64,000 bases of DNA, from contig JAFWVK010000050.1 in NCBI GenBank assembly GCA_017518255.1, positions 22,370-86,369 of the forward strand, written 5' to 3'. The DNA comes from Oscillospiraceae bacterium (GTDB taxonomy: Bacteria; Bacillota; Clostridia; Oscillospirales; Ruminococcaceae). Made by a program: the position numbers and the translations under genes. Of the stretch, positions 17,277-26,227 are shown piece after piece. The notes below the pieces were generated by a model that was not told the DNA's origin, did no database searches, and worked only from the letters and a program-made list of their open reading frames with translations. The stretch's first letter is position 1, and every line of letters starts with the position of its first letter.

Positions 17277-17360
17277 TCATGTTTAACTTCCCCCCAATTC
17301 CCTACATTTCCTATTTTCCCGAATCTGCATTTATACCGTGCAGATAACCACTTTATTCAA

Positions 17361-17390
17361 CCCCGCTGAATCGGACAGCGGGGTCTTTTT
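17361..17390 (+). terminator. Terminator of the acidic repeat protein gene
   Basis: CCCCGCTG and CAGCGGGG pair around a 7-base loop and are followed by TCTTTTTTT. Confidence 0.85.
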
Positions 17391-17552
17391 TTGCTATGAA
17401 CTATATCGTTCTCTGACCCGTCCGATTATCCGATTCGTAAAAAAGTGAAGACTGTTTTTGTAGAATCCGCAGAAAAGCCGAAAAACACTTGTACTCCTGC
17501 CGGAACCCTGATATACTGTAATCAAAGACACCGCAGAAGGAGGAACAATATC

Positions 17553-17859
17553 ATGAAAACACGAACAAGTGCTGCGCTCATCCTGAGCATTCTGCTTTCT
17601 GCTGCCGTTTTGCCGGTACAGCAGGTTTCAGCCGGAAATGCAGAGGAAACCCCGGATTATCAGCTGCAAACCATTCTGATCGACAACGACGGCAAAAATC
17701 TCTGGACGACCGAAAACTGGGGCGGCATTGATTACCGCGAACGGAAGTAAATGCATCCTTGATTTTTTCGAGGCGCTCTTTGCGAATGACTGCTATCTGG
17801 TGGCTTCGCGCAGTGCGGGCAAGGCAGCACAAATCAAGGAAGTGTATGACGCACATTAG
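17553..17859 (+). pseudogene. Small secreted protein gene with +1 frameshift
   Basis: A ribosome binding site (AGGAGG) and ATG start a frame with a signal peptide (TSAALILSILLSAAVLPVQQ) that stops at 17750 after DYRERK. Skipping one base near 17739 opens a second frame (RNGSKCILDFFEALFANDCY to KAAQIKEVYDAH) that ends at a TAG just before a strong terminator. Together they make one protein of about 101 residues, so the single extra base is probably a mutation or sequencing error. No family was recognised. Confidence 0.6.
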
Positions 17860-17862
17860 CGA

Positions 17863-17884
17863 ATGCCCGCCGATCGGCGGGCAT
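17863..17884 (+). terminator. Terminator of frameshifted gene
   Basis: A perfect 22-base palindrome with arms ATGCCCGCCGA and TCGGCGGGCAT is followed by CTATTTATTT. Confidence 0.75.
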
Positions 17885-17900
17885 CTATTTATTTGGCAAG

Positions 17901-17930
17901 AAAACCGCTCCCCGAACGGAGAGCGGTTTT
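17901..17930. terminator. Bidirectional terminator between convergent genes
   Basis: AAAACCGCTC and GAGCGGTTTT flank a 10-base loop, giving A/U tails on both strands. It separates the frameshifted gene from the minus-strand metalloprotease gene. Confidence 0.8.
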
Positions 17931-17966
17931 ACGATGATATATATGACTAAATAAAGACATCCCAGA

Positions 17967-20630
17967 TCATGCATACATCATCAATTGCTTCATCAATGTC
18001 AGATCGGCGGCATTGATTCTGCCGTTTCCGTCCATATCGCCTGCTCCCCAGTCGGTCAGTGTACCGGCGGTCAGCAAAAACTGCTGCATCATGATGATAT
18101 CCGCACGCTCAAATTTTCCGTTTGCATCGACATCGCCGCGAATCTTCTGCGGATCGCTGTCATCGGCATCCTCTTTGCCGCTGTATGTGAGGTTGGGCTC
18201 GGCGGTCTGCCGGAAGTAGAAATTGACGTAATCGACTGCGCCCTTAAAGCTTCCGCCGATGCTGCACAGATCGCTTTTCGCGGCACACATCACATCAAGC
18301 GGCGTGAGCGAAACCGCCTTGCTGTCTGCATGCTGCCCGTTGATGAGCAAAGTTCCCTTTCCGCCGATAAGCTGCACGGTGATCTTGCTCCATTCGCCCT
18401 TTGCGAGCGGTACAGAGGCGGTCAGCGTTTCCGTAGTTTTGCCGTCGGTGACGGTCAGCTCGGCAACACCGTTTGCATTGCTCGGCGTGAATGAGAGATA
18501 TGCTGTATCATCGCCGAAATGAAACAGCTCCTGCTGTGCCTTGCCGCCCTTCCAGAGTGCTGCAAGGCTGATTTGCAGATCATGCGTCTGCATAAACGAA
18601 TCATCAAGCAGCAGCTCTGTTCCGTTTCCGTCAAAGCTGAGAACGCCCTTTGCGGAGGTGCGTTCCGCCTGCCATTGTGCGCCGTCGATCCGGGCATCGG
18701 TTGCCGTATGCTTATCTGCTGTCCATACGTTGCTTTCATTCGCAAAATCATAGCCGAGCAGCATGCCGTCGGTATAGCTGCGGGATACCGTATCGTCAAG
18801 CCAGCCGAAGGAGATGCCGCTGCTGCGGGTCTCGGAGTTTGCATAATCTCCGTCGAGAATCGCCTGACCGGAATAATTGCTTGTGCCGTAGCAGTAGCTC
18901 AAGCCCTTGACGGTCGCTTCGTCTGTTACGGTAATATTCTCGGTCAGATACGCTTTTTGGAGGACTCTAGCGTTGACGGAGATGCTGCACAGTCCGCTGA
19001 CAACAGCGCTGTCACCGATAACCGCATTGCCGCTGACCGTCACGCTGCCGAACTTCCAGCCGTTATCATACACCATGCCGCCGCCGTCTACGATCGCGTG
19101 CCCGGAAATCACGGCATTGTCCTTCACGGTCGCGCTGCCAGCGACGATCGCATAATCCTCAATGCGGACATTGCCCGAAACATTTGCCGAGCCGAGCACC
19201 ATCGCATTCGGCGCGACATACACAGAATCAGCAACGGCTGCACTATTTGCGACCCAGCCGCCGCCGTTCGGGTGTGCGTGTCCGGTACCTTTTGCGTAGG
19301 TCTCCGCCTGCTGGATGACCGATGCGCCGGAAAGCTGCACCGCATACGGATATCTGCGGCGCTCCGCTCCGGATTTATAGGAGGATACATTATCCTTGTG
19401 GAAGGCGTTGACGGCATTGAATTTCTTGGGTGTGCCGGCAACGGTCAGATATGCAGTCTTTGCAGCCGACGCCGGAACCGTCATGCTTTCACCGTCCCCG
19501 AACAGATCGGAGTAGGTCTCATTGCCTGATGCATCGACAGTGACGATACACGCCTTCCAGCCGGCATTGGAGTCGTCAGAAAGTCCCTTGAACTGCACGG
19601 AAATGCTGTCTCCGGTGACGTTCAGCGGTATGATGTTGATACCGGTCTGCATCGGTGCCTCTGCCTGCGGGACTGTGAGCCAGCCGTCTCCGTGATTCTC
19701 CGGAACCGTATAAAACAGATTCCAGTAATATTTGGATTCCGAAAGCTTGCGATTGAATTCGGAGAGATAGGCTTCCTGTGCACCGAAATCAAACGTCGCC
19801 ATCCGCTTTGCGTAATGCCCGAAAACGGTCTGCGCGTCTGTACCGAACAGGCGCGTGATCGTGTCCATCGGATATTCATTCGGCTTTGCCTCAGAGATGA
19901 TGCGCTTAACCGAATTGATCCCCAGTCCCGGCAGATTATCCGGATTGTAGGACAGATACACGAGGAACGGCCAGACCTCATAATAGTTGCGCCCGTGCGG
20001 AAGCGTCAGGCTCATATTGCGGATATACGGCTCAAACCAGCAGGTTTTGGTGCTTCCGGTATAATAGTCGCTGTATAGATACATCTCGCGGAACCAGTTT
20101 GCAAGGGGCTCCCACCATGCACCTGTGATATCCTGATCGACCCACGCCTTCTGCTGCATCGTAACGACATGACCGAATTCATGCGCGATCGTCAGATCGT
20201 CGAGCATCGCCTCCGGACTGATGATCTCGATGCCGTAGCCGTCCTCAGCGCTCATGAACGCCCAGCCGTCAGGATACTGATCGAGTCCTGTATAGGTCAG
20301 ATAGATGCAGGTTTTGTATTTCTGCGTGCTTTTGCCGTAGATATCGACATTCATATTCTCCATGCCGAGATATTCGCCGTAGCATTTCCAGAGCTTTTCG
20401 TAATCCTCCAGATTCCGCTTCAGGAATGCATCATTGACTTTACCGGTCGTGTCGTTATTGCCGTAAAAGATTACAAAATGTTCTGATTCGGCATAATGCG
20501 CAGTCGTACAGTAACCCCATTTGTCGCGGATGAGGTATTCATCCGCTGCGGCTGTTTTGAGCGGCGGCATCTGCAGCACGGATGCCGCGGATGCGCCCAC
20601 TGTCAGCAGCGTCAAAAGCCTCTTTTTCAT
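17967..20630 (-). CDS. Secreted metalloprotease, beta-helix, LamG and dockerin
   Basis: The 887-residue protein starts at an ATG after GGGGG and a signal peptide (MKKRLLTLLTVGASAASVLQ). A zinc-protease-like domain has HEFGH at residue 150 and NWFREMYLY downstream. At about residues 510-680 there are many six-residue steps (SANVSGNVRIEDYAIVAGSA, TVKDNAVISGHAIVDGG), a left-handed beta-helix. A LamG/concanavalin-type domain follows (about 690-820), then a C-terminal dockerin (GDVDANGKFERADIIMMQ and GDMDGNGRINAADLTLMK). The N-terminal part may correspond to the DUF6055 group; I am unsure. It should sit on the cellulosome. Substrate unknown. Confidence 0.8.
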   Translation of the reverse strand: MKKRLLTLLTVGASAASVLQMPPLKTAAADEYLIRDKWGYCTTAHYAESEHFVIFYGNNDTTGKVNDAFLKRNLEDYEKLWKCYGEYLGMENMNVDIYGKSTQKYKTCIYLTYTGLDQYPDGWAFMSAEDGYGIEIISPEAMLDDLTIAHEFGHVVTMQQKAWVDQDITGAWWEPLANWFREMYLYSDYYTGSTKTCWFEPYIRNMSLTLPHGRNYYEVWPFLVYLSYNPDNLPGLGINSVKRIISEAKPNEYPMDTITRLFGTDAQTVFGHYAKRMATFDFGAQEAYLSEFNRKLSESKYYWNLFYTVPENHGDGWLTVPQAEAPMQTGINIIPLNVTGDSISVQFKGLSDDSNAGWKACIVTVDASGNETYSDLFGDGESMTVPASAAKTAYLTVAGTPKKFNAVNAFHKDNVSSYKSGAERRRYPYAVQLSGASVIQQAETYAKGTGHAHPNGGGWVANSAAVADSVYVAPNAMVLGSANVSGNVRIEDYAIVAGSATVKDNAVISGHAIVDGGGMVYDNGWKFGSVTVSGNAVIGDSAVVSGLCSISVNARVLQKAYLTENITVTDEATVKGLSYCYGTSNYSGQAILDGDYANSETRSSGISFGWLDDTVSRSYTDGMLLGYDFANESNVWTADKHTATDARIDGAQWQAERTSAKGVLSFDGNGTELLLDDSFMQTHDLQISLAALWKGGKAQQELFHFGDDTAYLSFTPSNANGVAELTVTDGKTTETLTASVPLAKGEWSKITVQLIGGKGTLLINGQHADSKAVSLTPLDVMCAAKSDLCSIGGSFKGAVDYVNFYFRQTAEPNLTYSGKEDADDSDPQKIRGDVDANGKFERADIIMMQQFLLTAGTLTDWGAGDMDGNGRINAADLTLMKQLMMYA

Positions 20631-20671
20631 TTCTGTGTTTCCCCCGAAGTAACCATTTGTATTTTCATCAG

Positions 20672-20747
20672 GCATATGCTTTCGGCTGTCCGGCGCGGCA
20701 CCCGGAAGGGGTCGAATGCCATACGCACGGCAGCGAAAAGCATATGC
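20672..20747 (-). other. Long-range inverted repeat in protease leader
   Basis: Arms GCATATGCTTTCG and CGAAAAGCATATGC enclose about 49 GC-rich bases with further pairing potential, in the 5' leader of the metalloprotease-dockerin gene. I compared it by eye with common riboswitch signatures (TPP, SAM, c-di-GMP, fluoride) and saw no match. Confidence 0.45.
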
Positions 20748-20846
20748 TGAATGAATGCATAATATTATATTTCTTGTATAAGCAGCCGTTTTCTTCGCAT
20801 CGCAATCACCTGTAATTATCTTTCGGCTTATAACTGATTCTGTTTT

Positions 20847-20875
20847 ATGATACCACATCGGATGATGAAATACAA
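20847..20875 (-). promoter_or_regulatory. Candidate promoter of metalloprotease-dockerin gene
   Basis: On the minus strand TTGTAT and TATCAT are 17 bases apart, giving a leader of about 210 bases that contains the inverted repeat. Confidence 0.5.
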
Positions 20876-21016
20876 TGATATTTTGCTTTCAATTACTAAC
20901 CGAATGCGGAGTGTATCCGGATATGAGAGCAATGGTAACCCGGTATCAACTTTTCCGCGGTGATACCGGAAAGGATGAAAAAACACGTTCTGCAATAGAA
21001 AGGATGCAATCAGGCA

Positions 21017-21045
21017 TTGACATCCAGAGTGAATTCCCGTATAAT
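21017..21045 (+). promoter_or_regulatory. Consensus promoter of GH43-like gene
   Basis: TTGACA, exactly 17 bases, and TATAAT lie 52 bases upstream of the chosen start codon. The GGGGG ribosome binding site is at 21086-21090. Confidence 0.85.
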
Positions 21046-21097
21046 GAAAAAAAGCCGGTCAAAGGAATACCGGCAATGCAAATACGGGGGACTTACT

Positions 21098-23680
21098 ATG
21101 AAAAAAGGAAATATTTTGAAGCGAACTGCCTCCCTGCTGCTGAGTGCCTCTTTTCTCACAGGTACTCCGGTAAACGTGACTGCTGCGGGAGAGGCGCATC
21201 CTGCTGCGGAGAATATCTCAGATCAGATCGGACTTGCGGCAAATCTCTATACAATTGCAGACAGCGGGTATGCCGACCATGCCGCGCTGCAATGGGCAAC
21301 GACGCTTGATGCTGCGAATTATACGCTCTACCGCTCGGAAAATACGGACACTGACTTTGTTCCGGTCTATTCCGGCACGGGCAATTCATGGTCGGACAGT
21401 GACATGGAGACCGGAACGGTGTATTACTATCAGCTTGCTGTGACCGGAAAGAACGGCACACAGTATTCATCCGTGAAATCGCTGACACCCTGCGCACTGC
21501 CGTCCGGTCTGGATTCCTACGACAACCAGAAGGGCAGCAGCCTGCGCTATGAAACAAGCGGATATAAAGTCGGCAATACCTATTACAGCTATGCGCTGCG
21601 CTCCCACAGCGGCACGCAGGACATCTATCTCGAAGAAACCGTATCCTCTGACGGCGTGCATTTCGGAAATGCGCGCAATGCTGCGGATTCGTCGCAGAAC
21701 AGCGCACTCGCAAGCTGCAAGATAGAATCGGTGCATATTGAGTATCTCCCGCACGCAAACAAGGTTGTTGTCTGGGCGCACTGGGAACAGCCATCCGGCT
21801 ATGCAGACGGAAAGGCGCTTGTCATCACCGGAACACCCGGCGGACAGTTCACGGTGCATCATGTGTATAATCCGCTGAATATCCAGGTACGCGATATGGC
21901 AATTTTCTTTGATGACGATGCTGCTCATACCGGTTATCTGATCGCAGCGGCAAACAAGGAAGGACAGGGCGCAAATGCAACGCTCTACATCTTCAGAATG
22001 AACAGCGATTACAGCGACGTGACGGAGATTGTTCAGACACTTTTTGAAGACCAGTACCGCGAATTTCCAAATCTCGTCAAACGCGGCGGCTATTATTTCC
22101 TTTTCACCTCGCAGGCGGCAGGCTGGTATCCGAGCAGCGGCGCATACGCAGTCACGGATAACATTGCAGGATCATGGAGCGGTCTGCGCAGCATCGGCAA
22201 CAGCTCGACCTTTTCCTCACAGTCCGGCTGGATTGTCAATTTACAGGACAAAAACTACCTGATGCATGCCTACCGCTGGCTTCGAGCAGACTCAACCAGC
22301 GGCACGACGCTCTGCCCGCTGTATTTCGACAACAGCTTCGCATTCTACGATTATTATCCGTCTTTCCGGTACAGCACAAAAACCGGAGATCTCTATCCGG
22401 TGCAGGCGGGAGAGCTGCTCTCACAGGACAGACCGGCGTCCGCTTCGCTTGGCGCAAAGGCGGAAAATGCGCCGGAAAAGGCGGTTGACGGCTCGTATCA
22501 GTCATCCTTCACTGCAATCAGCGACTACAAAAAATGGCCGTTCTATCTGCAAATTGATCTCGAACAGGTCTGTTCACTTGCCAATATTCAGACCTCATGG
22601 TATATCTGCAAGGGCTCAGAGGGCTATTATACCTACAAGGTAGAGGGCAGCACGGACGGCGTGAACTGGAAAACGCTGCTCGATCACACCGACAAAAACA
22701 GTGATGTTGTCAGTAAAACCTATGGCTTCAACAGTGATATGCTCTCCGGAGAAGCACGGTATGTGCGGCTCAATGTGCAAAACGCGACCTTGCAGAACAA
22801 TCCGAACAACAACTGGTATACCCCGACCGTCTATGAGGTCAAGGTATTCGGAACGCCGCTCCGCGATGCGGAAATGCCGACACCTGCTGTTATGTATGAC
22901 TTTGATGAACAAATTGACGGTCCGACTGTTCCGGATATCAGCGGGAACGGCGGCGGTCTGACACTTTCGTCAAGCACATCCTTTGCTGCGGATGCAAACG
23001 GCGGATTCCTGCGGCTTTCCGGCAATCCGGCGGACTACGCAGAGCTTCCGGCAGGTCTGCTCGACGGCATCCGCGAATATACTGTGGTTATGGATGCGAG
23101 ATCGGATTCAGAGGGCGATTTCTTCACCTTTGCGACCGGTCAGAACCGCGACAAATACGCATTTTTCAAAATCGCAAAGGATCATTTCCGCTTCCAGACG
23201 ACGACTGACACATGGCGCGGCGAGAGCGGCCTGCGATTTGATGATCTCGACGGCACGCAGTGGCACAGATATGTATTTGCAGTCAGCGGCGGCAGCGCAA
23301 GGTTGTATATCGACGGTGTTCTTGCTGCGGAAACGACCGACCTGACAACCGGACCTGCGGATATGGGCAGCGGACAAAAGTGCTGGCTCGGACGCTCTTT
23401 TTATGAGGAGGATGCAGGCTTTCAGGGAGAGATCGACAATGTCGCTGTTTACAGACAGGCATTGAACAAATCGGAGATCATGCAGCTTTTCGGCGGACAA
23501 ACCATTCCGGGAGATGTCAATGCAGACGGCAAATGCGACATTGCAGATGCAGTGCTTCTGCAAAAATGTCTGCTGACAATTGAGACAATGCTGCCGAACT
23601 GGAATGCGGGCGATATGGACGGAAACGGAAAGCTCAATGCAAAAGACCTCACACTGCTGAAACATCTGCTCATGAAATAA
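21098..23680 (+). CDS. GH43-like hydrolase with F5/8C, LamG and dockerin
   Basis: This is an 860-residue secreted protein. After the signal peptide come a fibronectin type III-like module (about residues 50-130, ANYTLYRSENTDTDFVPVYS), a five-bladed propeller domain of the GH43 type (about 140-450, YYSYALRSHSGTQDIYLEET, GGYYFLFTSQAAGWYPSSGA), a discoidin/F5-8C domain (about 460-610), a LamG domain (about 620-800) and a C-terminal dockerin (GDVNADGKCDIADAVLLQ, GDMDGNGKLNAKDLTLLK). GH43 enzymes usually remove arabinose, xylose or galactose; I did not assign catalytic residues. The ATG after GGGGG is chosen because the signal peptide begins there. Confidence 0.8.
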   Translation: MKKGNILKRTASLLLSASFLTGTPVNVTAAGEAHPAAENISDQIGLAANLYTIADSGYADHAALQWATTLDAANYTLYRSENTDTDFVPVYSGTGNSWSDSDMETGTVYYYQLAVTGKNGTQYSSVKSLTPCALPSGLDSYDNQKGSSLRYETSGYKVGNTYYSYALRSHSGTQDIYLEETVSSDGVHFGNARNAADSSQNSALASCKIESVHIEYLPHANKVVVWAHWEQPSGYADGKALVITGTPGGQFTVHHVYNPLNIQVRDMAIFFDDDAAHTGYLIAAANKEGQGANATLYIFRMNSDYSDVTEIVQTLFEDQYREFPNLVKRGGYYFLFTSQAAGWYPSSGAYAVTDNIAGSWSGLRSIGNSSTFSSQSGWIVNLQDKNYLMHAYRWLRADSTSGTTLCPLYFDNSFAFYDYYPSFRYSTKTGDLYPVQAGELLSQDRPASASLGAKAENAPEKAVDGSYQSSFTAISDYKKWPFYLQIDLEQVCSLANIQTSWYICKGSEGYYTYKVEGSTDGVNWKTLLDHTDKNSDVVSKTYGFNSDMLSGEARYVRLNVQNATLQNNPNNNWYTPTVYEVKVFGTPLRDAEMPTPAVMYDFDEQIDGPTVPDISGNGGGLTLSSSTSFAADANGGFLRLSGNPADYAELPAGLLDGIREYTVVMDARSDSEGDFFTFATGQNRDKYAFFKIAKDHFRFQTTTDTWRGESGLRFDDLDGTQWHRYVFAVSGGSARLYIDGVLAAETTDLTTGPADMGSGQKCWLGRSFYEEDAGFQGEIDNVAVYRQALNKSEIMQLFGGQTIPGDVNADGKCDIADAVLLQKCLLTIETMLPNWNAGDMDGNGKLNAKDLTLLKHLLMK

Positions 23681-23686
23681 TACAGA

Positions 23687-23870
23687 ACCCGCCGCCTGAC
23701 TTCCAATCAGGCGGCGGTTCCTCTATATCCTATACCAAATGCACCCTCCCACGTCATGTTCCTGCATCCCGGAGCAGAACGCAAATTCCTGTGTCAATGA
23801 TTTCACTTTCGCTATTTTTTGATCGCTCACCGGTATTGTTTGCTGCGTGTGGGCATTTATGCACAAATAT
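23687..23870 (+). repeat. Dispersed intergenic repeat, copy C
   Basis: The perfect hairpin CCGCCGCCTGA/TCAGGCGGCGG lies 9 bases past the GH43-like stop and may terminate it. The tail shares CTATATCCT.TAC, CATCCCGGAGCAGAA, CGCAAATTCCTGTGTCAATG and ACCGGTATTGTTTGC with copies D and E. Confidence 0.7.
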
Positions 23871-23888
23871 GCTGGGCTTTTTTTCTGT

Positions 23889-24038
23889 TCAATGCGCCGC
23901 AAACACTTTTCGCAAGGAATGCAGTTCATCATCGGACAAAGAAGCAGGAAAGCACAAATGCTCCAAAGCAAAATGATCTTTGCCGGTATATACCCATATG
24001 TTTTCTTGTGAAACGATGCTTCGGCAGTCAGAAAGATT
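23889..24038 (-). pseudogene. C-terminal remnant of an unidentified protein
   Basis: An open frame of 49 codons reads as ordinary protein (QENIWVYTGKDHFALEHLCF, PASLSDDELHSLRKVFAAH) and ends with TGA. It has no start codon, and the frame just upstream (MFSALPVKSF) is offset. I read it as a frameshifted, 5'-deleted gene. No family recognised. Confidence 0.4.
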
Positions 24039-24108
24039 TTACAGGGAGTGCTGAAAACATCGGAAATATGCGAGTGAATGTTAAATGATAAAAAAATATC
24101 CAATCCGC

Positions 24109-24154
24109 TTGACAAGTTATTTCTTTCGTGTTATTATCATAATAGGAATAACAC
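24109..24154 (+). promoter_or_regulatory. Promoter with nested palindromes, radical SAM gene
   Basis: TTGACA (24109-24114), 17 bases, TATTAT (24132-24137). The -10 box lies inside GTGTTATT-N11-AATAACAC (24128-24154), which contains TATTAT-C-ATAATA, a perfect 6-1-6 palindrome. Such 7-1-7-like AT-rich sites are typical of Fur-family metal regulators. The regulator itself is not in the window. Confidence 0.6.
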
Positions 24155-24167
24155 AAAAGGCGGTCAC

Positions 24168-24227
24168 ATGGAAAGCGAAAAGGATTTTCAGGAAAGCAAC
24201 GCACTGAAAGAAAGGGGTATCTTATGA
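24168..24227 (+). CDS. 19-codon upstream ORF coupled to radical SAM gene
   Basis: An ATG with AAGGCGG five bases upstream opens MESEKDFQESNALKERGIL and stops at a TGA that overlaps the next start as ATGA. The position just after the promoter and the stop/start overlap suggest a translational-coupling leader peptide. The sequence is charged and has no stalling motif that I recognise. Confidence 0.5.
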   Translation: MESEKDFQESNALKERGIL

Positions 24228-26134
24228 ACTGCAAAGAAATCTATGAAACAGGTCTGCTTTATCACCACTACGCCAACACGGCGTATCCGCTGACACCGCA
24301 TTCCTTCATGGCATACCGCATTGGCGATCCCGGCGAGATTCCGAGCTTCCTGTGTGCAGAATGGCAGAAGGCTGACAGTCTTTCGCTTTATGTCCATGTG
24401 CCGTTCTGCAAGGCACGGTGCAAATTCTGCGAATATGTTGTGCTCGAAAATCCCTCCGACGAGGCCGAAAATGAATATGTCGATTTGCTGCTGCAGGAAA
24501 TGCGGATGTATGCGGAAGTCCTCAAAGGCAAAAAGATCGTCGGTTATGACCTCGGCGGCGGCACGCCGACCAAGCTTTCGGTCGAAAACCTGACCCGCAT
24601 CACCGAAGCGGTGCGGACACTGTTCGATCTTGCGGAAGGTGTGGTGTTCAGCGTCGAAACCACGCCGGTCATCGCCGCAAACGAGCCCGAAAAGATCAGA
24701 GCACTCTATGAACTGGGCTACCGCAGAATCAGCATGGGCGTACAGACCGTCTCGGAGCGGCTGCTCAGCGAGCTTGGTCGCGAGGGCTCGGCATCGGTCT
24801 ATGAAAGAGCTGTTGCCAATATCCGCGCAGCAGGCTTTCAAAGCTTCAATATCGACCTGATGTTCGGCTTTCTCTATCAAACTGACGCCGATTTCCGCAG
24901 CACACTCCGCTATGCGATCGGGCTTGCGCCGGAGCATATCACGCTCTACCGCAACCGCTACAAAGGCACGAAACTCGAACACGAGGCAGGCGGTGTGTCG
25001 ATCTACAAGGCGGTATATCAGTACCGGCTGGCATACGATCTGCTGACTGAATGCGGCTATCAGGCAAACATCGGAAAAAACACCTTCAGCCGCGTGCCCG
25101 GCGACTACGGCACCAGCGACTACCTGACAAAGCGTGTGATCAACGGCACGCCGTATGTCGGCATGGGGCTCGGCGCGCAGTCCCTCGGCATGGATTATCT
25201 TGCCTACAATCTCGGCGCGGCAGAAAAGCGCATGGAGCGCTACCGCAAGGCGATTACCGAGGGTAGATTCCCGATTCAGGATATCTACCGGCTGCCGAAG
25301 GAGGAAAGCATCGCAAAAATGGTCTCGGTCGCGTTCTATTTCGCGTTCGTCGATCTGGCAGCGTTCAAAGCACGCTTCGGGCTTGATTTCCGCGAATACT
25401 TCCGAGATGAGGTTGCATTCGTGCTCGAAAACAAGCTCATGGAGCTGCGCGACGGCAGACTCTGGCTCACCCTGCGCGGCGCAGATCACATCAACGGCGT
25501 CATTCCGCTGTTCTATTCGCAGCGCTCGAAGGAGGAGCTGAAAACCGCCTTCGCCGCCAAATCACTCGGCGAGGAGAACGACGAGCAGCTGTTCCTCGGC
25601 GCTTACAATATCGACAGTTATTTCCGTCCGTCGGTCGCCGTGGATATGGCAGTTTTCGGCAGGCGCGCAGGCGAAATCCGTGATCTGCTGCTGATCCGTC
25701 GCGGCGAGCATCCGTACATGAATCACTGGGCGCTGGCGGGCGGCTTCCTGAAAAACGACGAAACGCTTGAACAGGCAGCGGTGCGCGAGCTGAAGGAGGA
25801 GACCGGCGTGACTGCGGAGACTCTTATTCCGGTCGGCAATTACAGCGCTGTTGCCCGCGATCCGCGCGGCAGAGTCATCAGCTGCGCCTACACCGCGGCG
25901 GTCGATGAAGAGATCTGCACAGTGCTGAGCGGCGACGATGCACTCGATGCACAGTGGTTTGCACTCGATGTGCAGCAGAGCGGTGATGTTTTTACGCTGA
26001 CGCTGAAAAGCAGCGACATTATACTGACGGCAGTGCTCCGCAAAACCGCACAGGGCTTTGATATCATTGCCAACAGCGGAATCGCCTTCGATCACGCGAA
26101 AATTATTCTCGACGCCTATCTGAAAATACAGTGA
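24224..26134 (+). CDS. Radical SAM (HemW-like) and Nudix hydrolase fusion
   Basis: The 636-residue cytoplasmic protein has an N-terminal radical SAM domain like HemW and coproporphyrinogen dehydrogenases, with the cluster motif CKARCKFC (C62, C66, C69) and GGGTPTKLS (about residue 107). The HemW-like part reaches about residue 430. The C-terminal third is a Nudix domain with an intact Nudix box (about residues 506-530: GFLKNDETLEQAAVRELKEE then TGV), in a context (RRGEHPYMNHWALAGGF) resembling ADP-ribose or NrtR-type Nudix proteins. Haem- or nucleotide-linked redox chemistry is possible; the substrate is unknown. AAAGGGG precedes the ATG. Confidence 0.8.
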   Translation: MNCKEIYETGLLYHHYANTAYPLTPHSFMAYRIGDPGEIPSFLCAEWQKADSLSLYVHVPFCKARCKFCEYVVLENPSDEAENEYVDLLLQEMRMYAEVLKGKKIVGYDLGGGTPTKLSVENLTRITEAVRTLFDLAEGVVFSVETTPVIAANEPEKIRALYELGYRRISMGVQTVSERLLSELGREGSASVYERAVANIRAAGFQSFNIDLMFGFLYQTDADFRSTLRYAIGLAPEHITLYRNRYKGTKLEHEAGGVSIYKAVYQYRLAYDLLTECGYQANIGKNTFSRVPGDYGTSDYLTKRVINGTPYVGMGLGAQSLGMDYLAYNLGAAEKRMERYRKAITEGRFPIQDIYRLPKEESIAKMVSVAFYFAFVDLAAFKARFGLDFREYFRDEVAFVLENKLMELRDGRLWLTLRGADHINGVIPLFYSQRSKEELKTAFAAKSLGEENDEQLFLGAYNIDSYFRPSVAVDMAVFGRRAGEIRDLLLIRRGEHPYMNHWALAGGFLKNDETLEQAAVRELKEETGVTAETLIPVGNYSAVARDPRGRVISCAYTAAVDEEICTVLSGDDALDAQWFALDVQQSGDVFTLTLKSSDIILTAVLRKTAQGFDIIANSGIAFDHAKIILDAYLKIQ

Positions 26135-26146
26135 GGAGAAAACACA

Positions 26147-26176
26147 ATGAAGCACTTTCGGATCGGCGTGATCTGA
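26147..26176 (+). pseudogene. Truncated start of a lost downstream gene
   Basis: GAGGAG and ATG 13 bases after the radical SAM-Nudix stop begin MKHFRIGVI and end at once with TGA. The peptide resembles the first strand of a nucleotide-binding Rossmann protein. The sequence beyond is repeat copy E, so an operon partner was probably cut off. Confidence 0.35.
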
Positions 26177-26227
26177 ACGTGAAACAGAAGAATCAAGACA
26201 TGATGATACCGAAAAAAGGCAGTCATA

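Noticed and set aside
20631..20858. Longer start for the metalloprotease-dockerin gene
   Set aside because: The upstream frame covers the leader and its inverted repeat; the signal peptide begins at 20630 after GGGGG.
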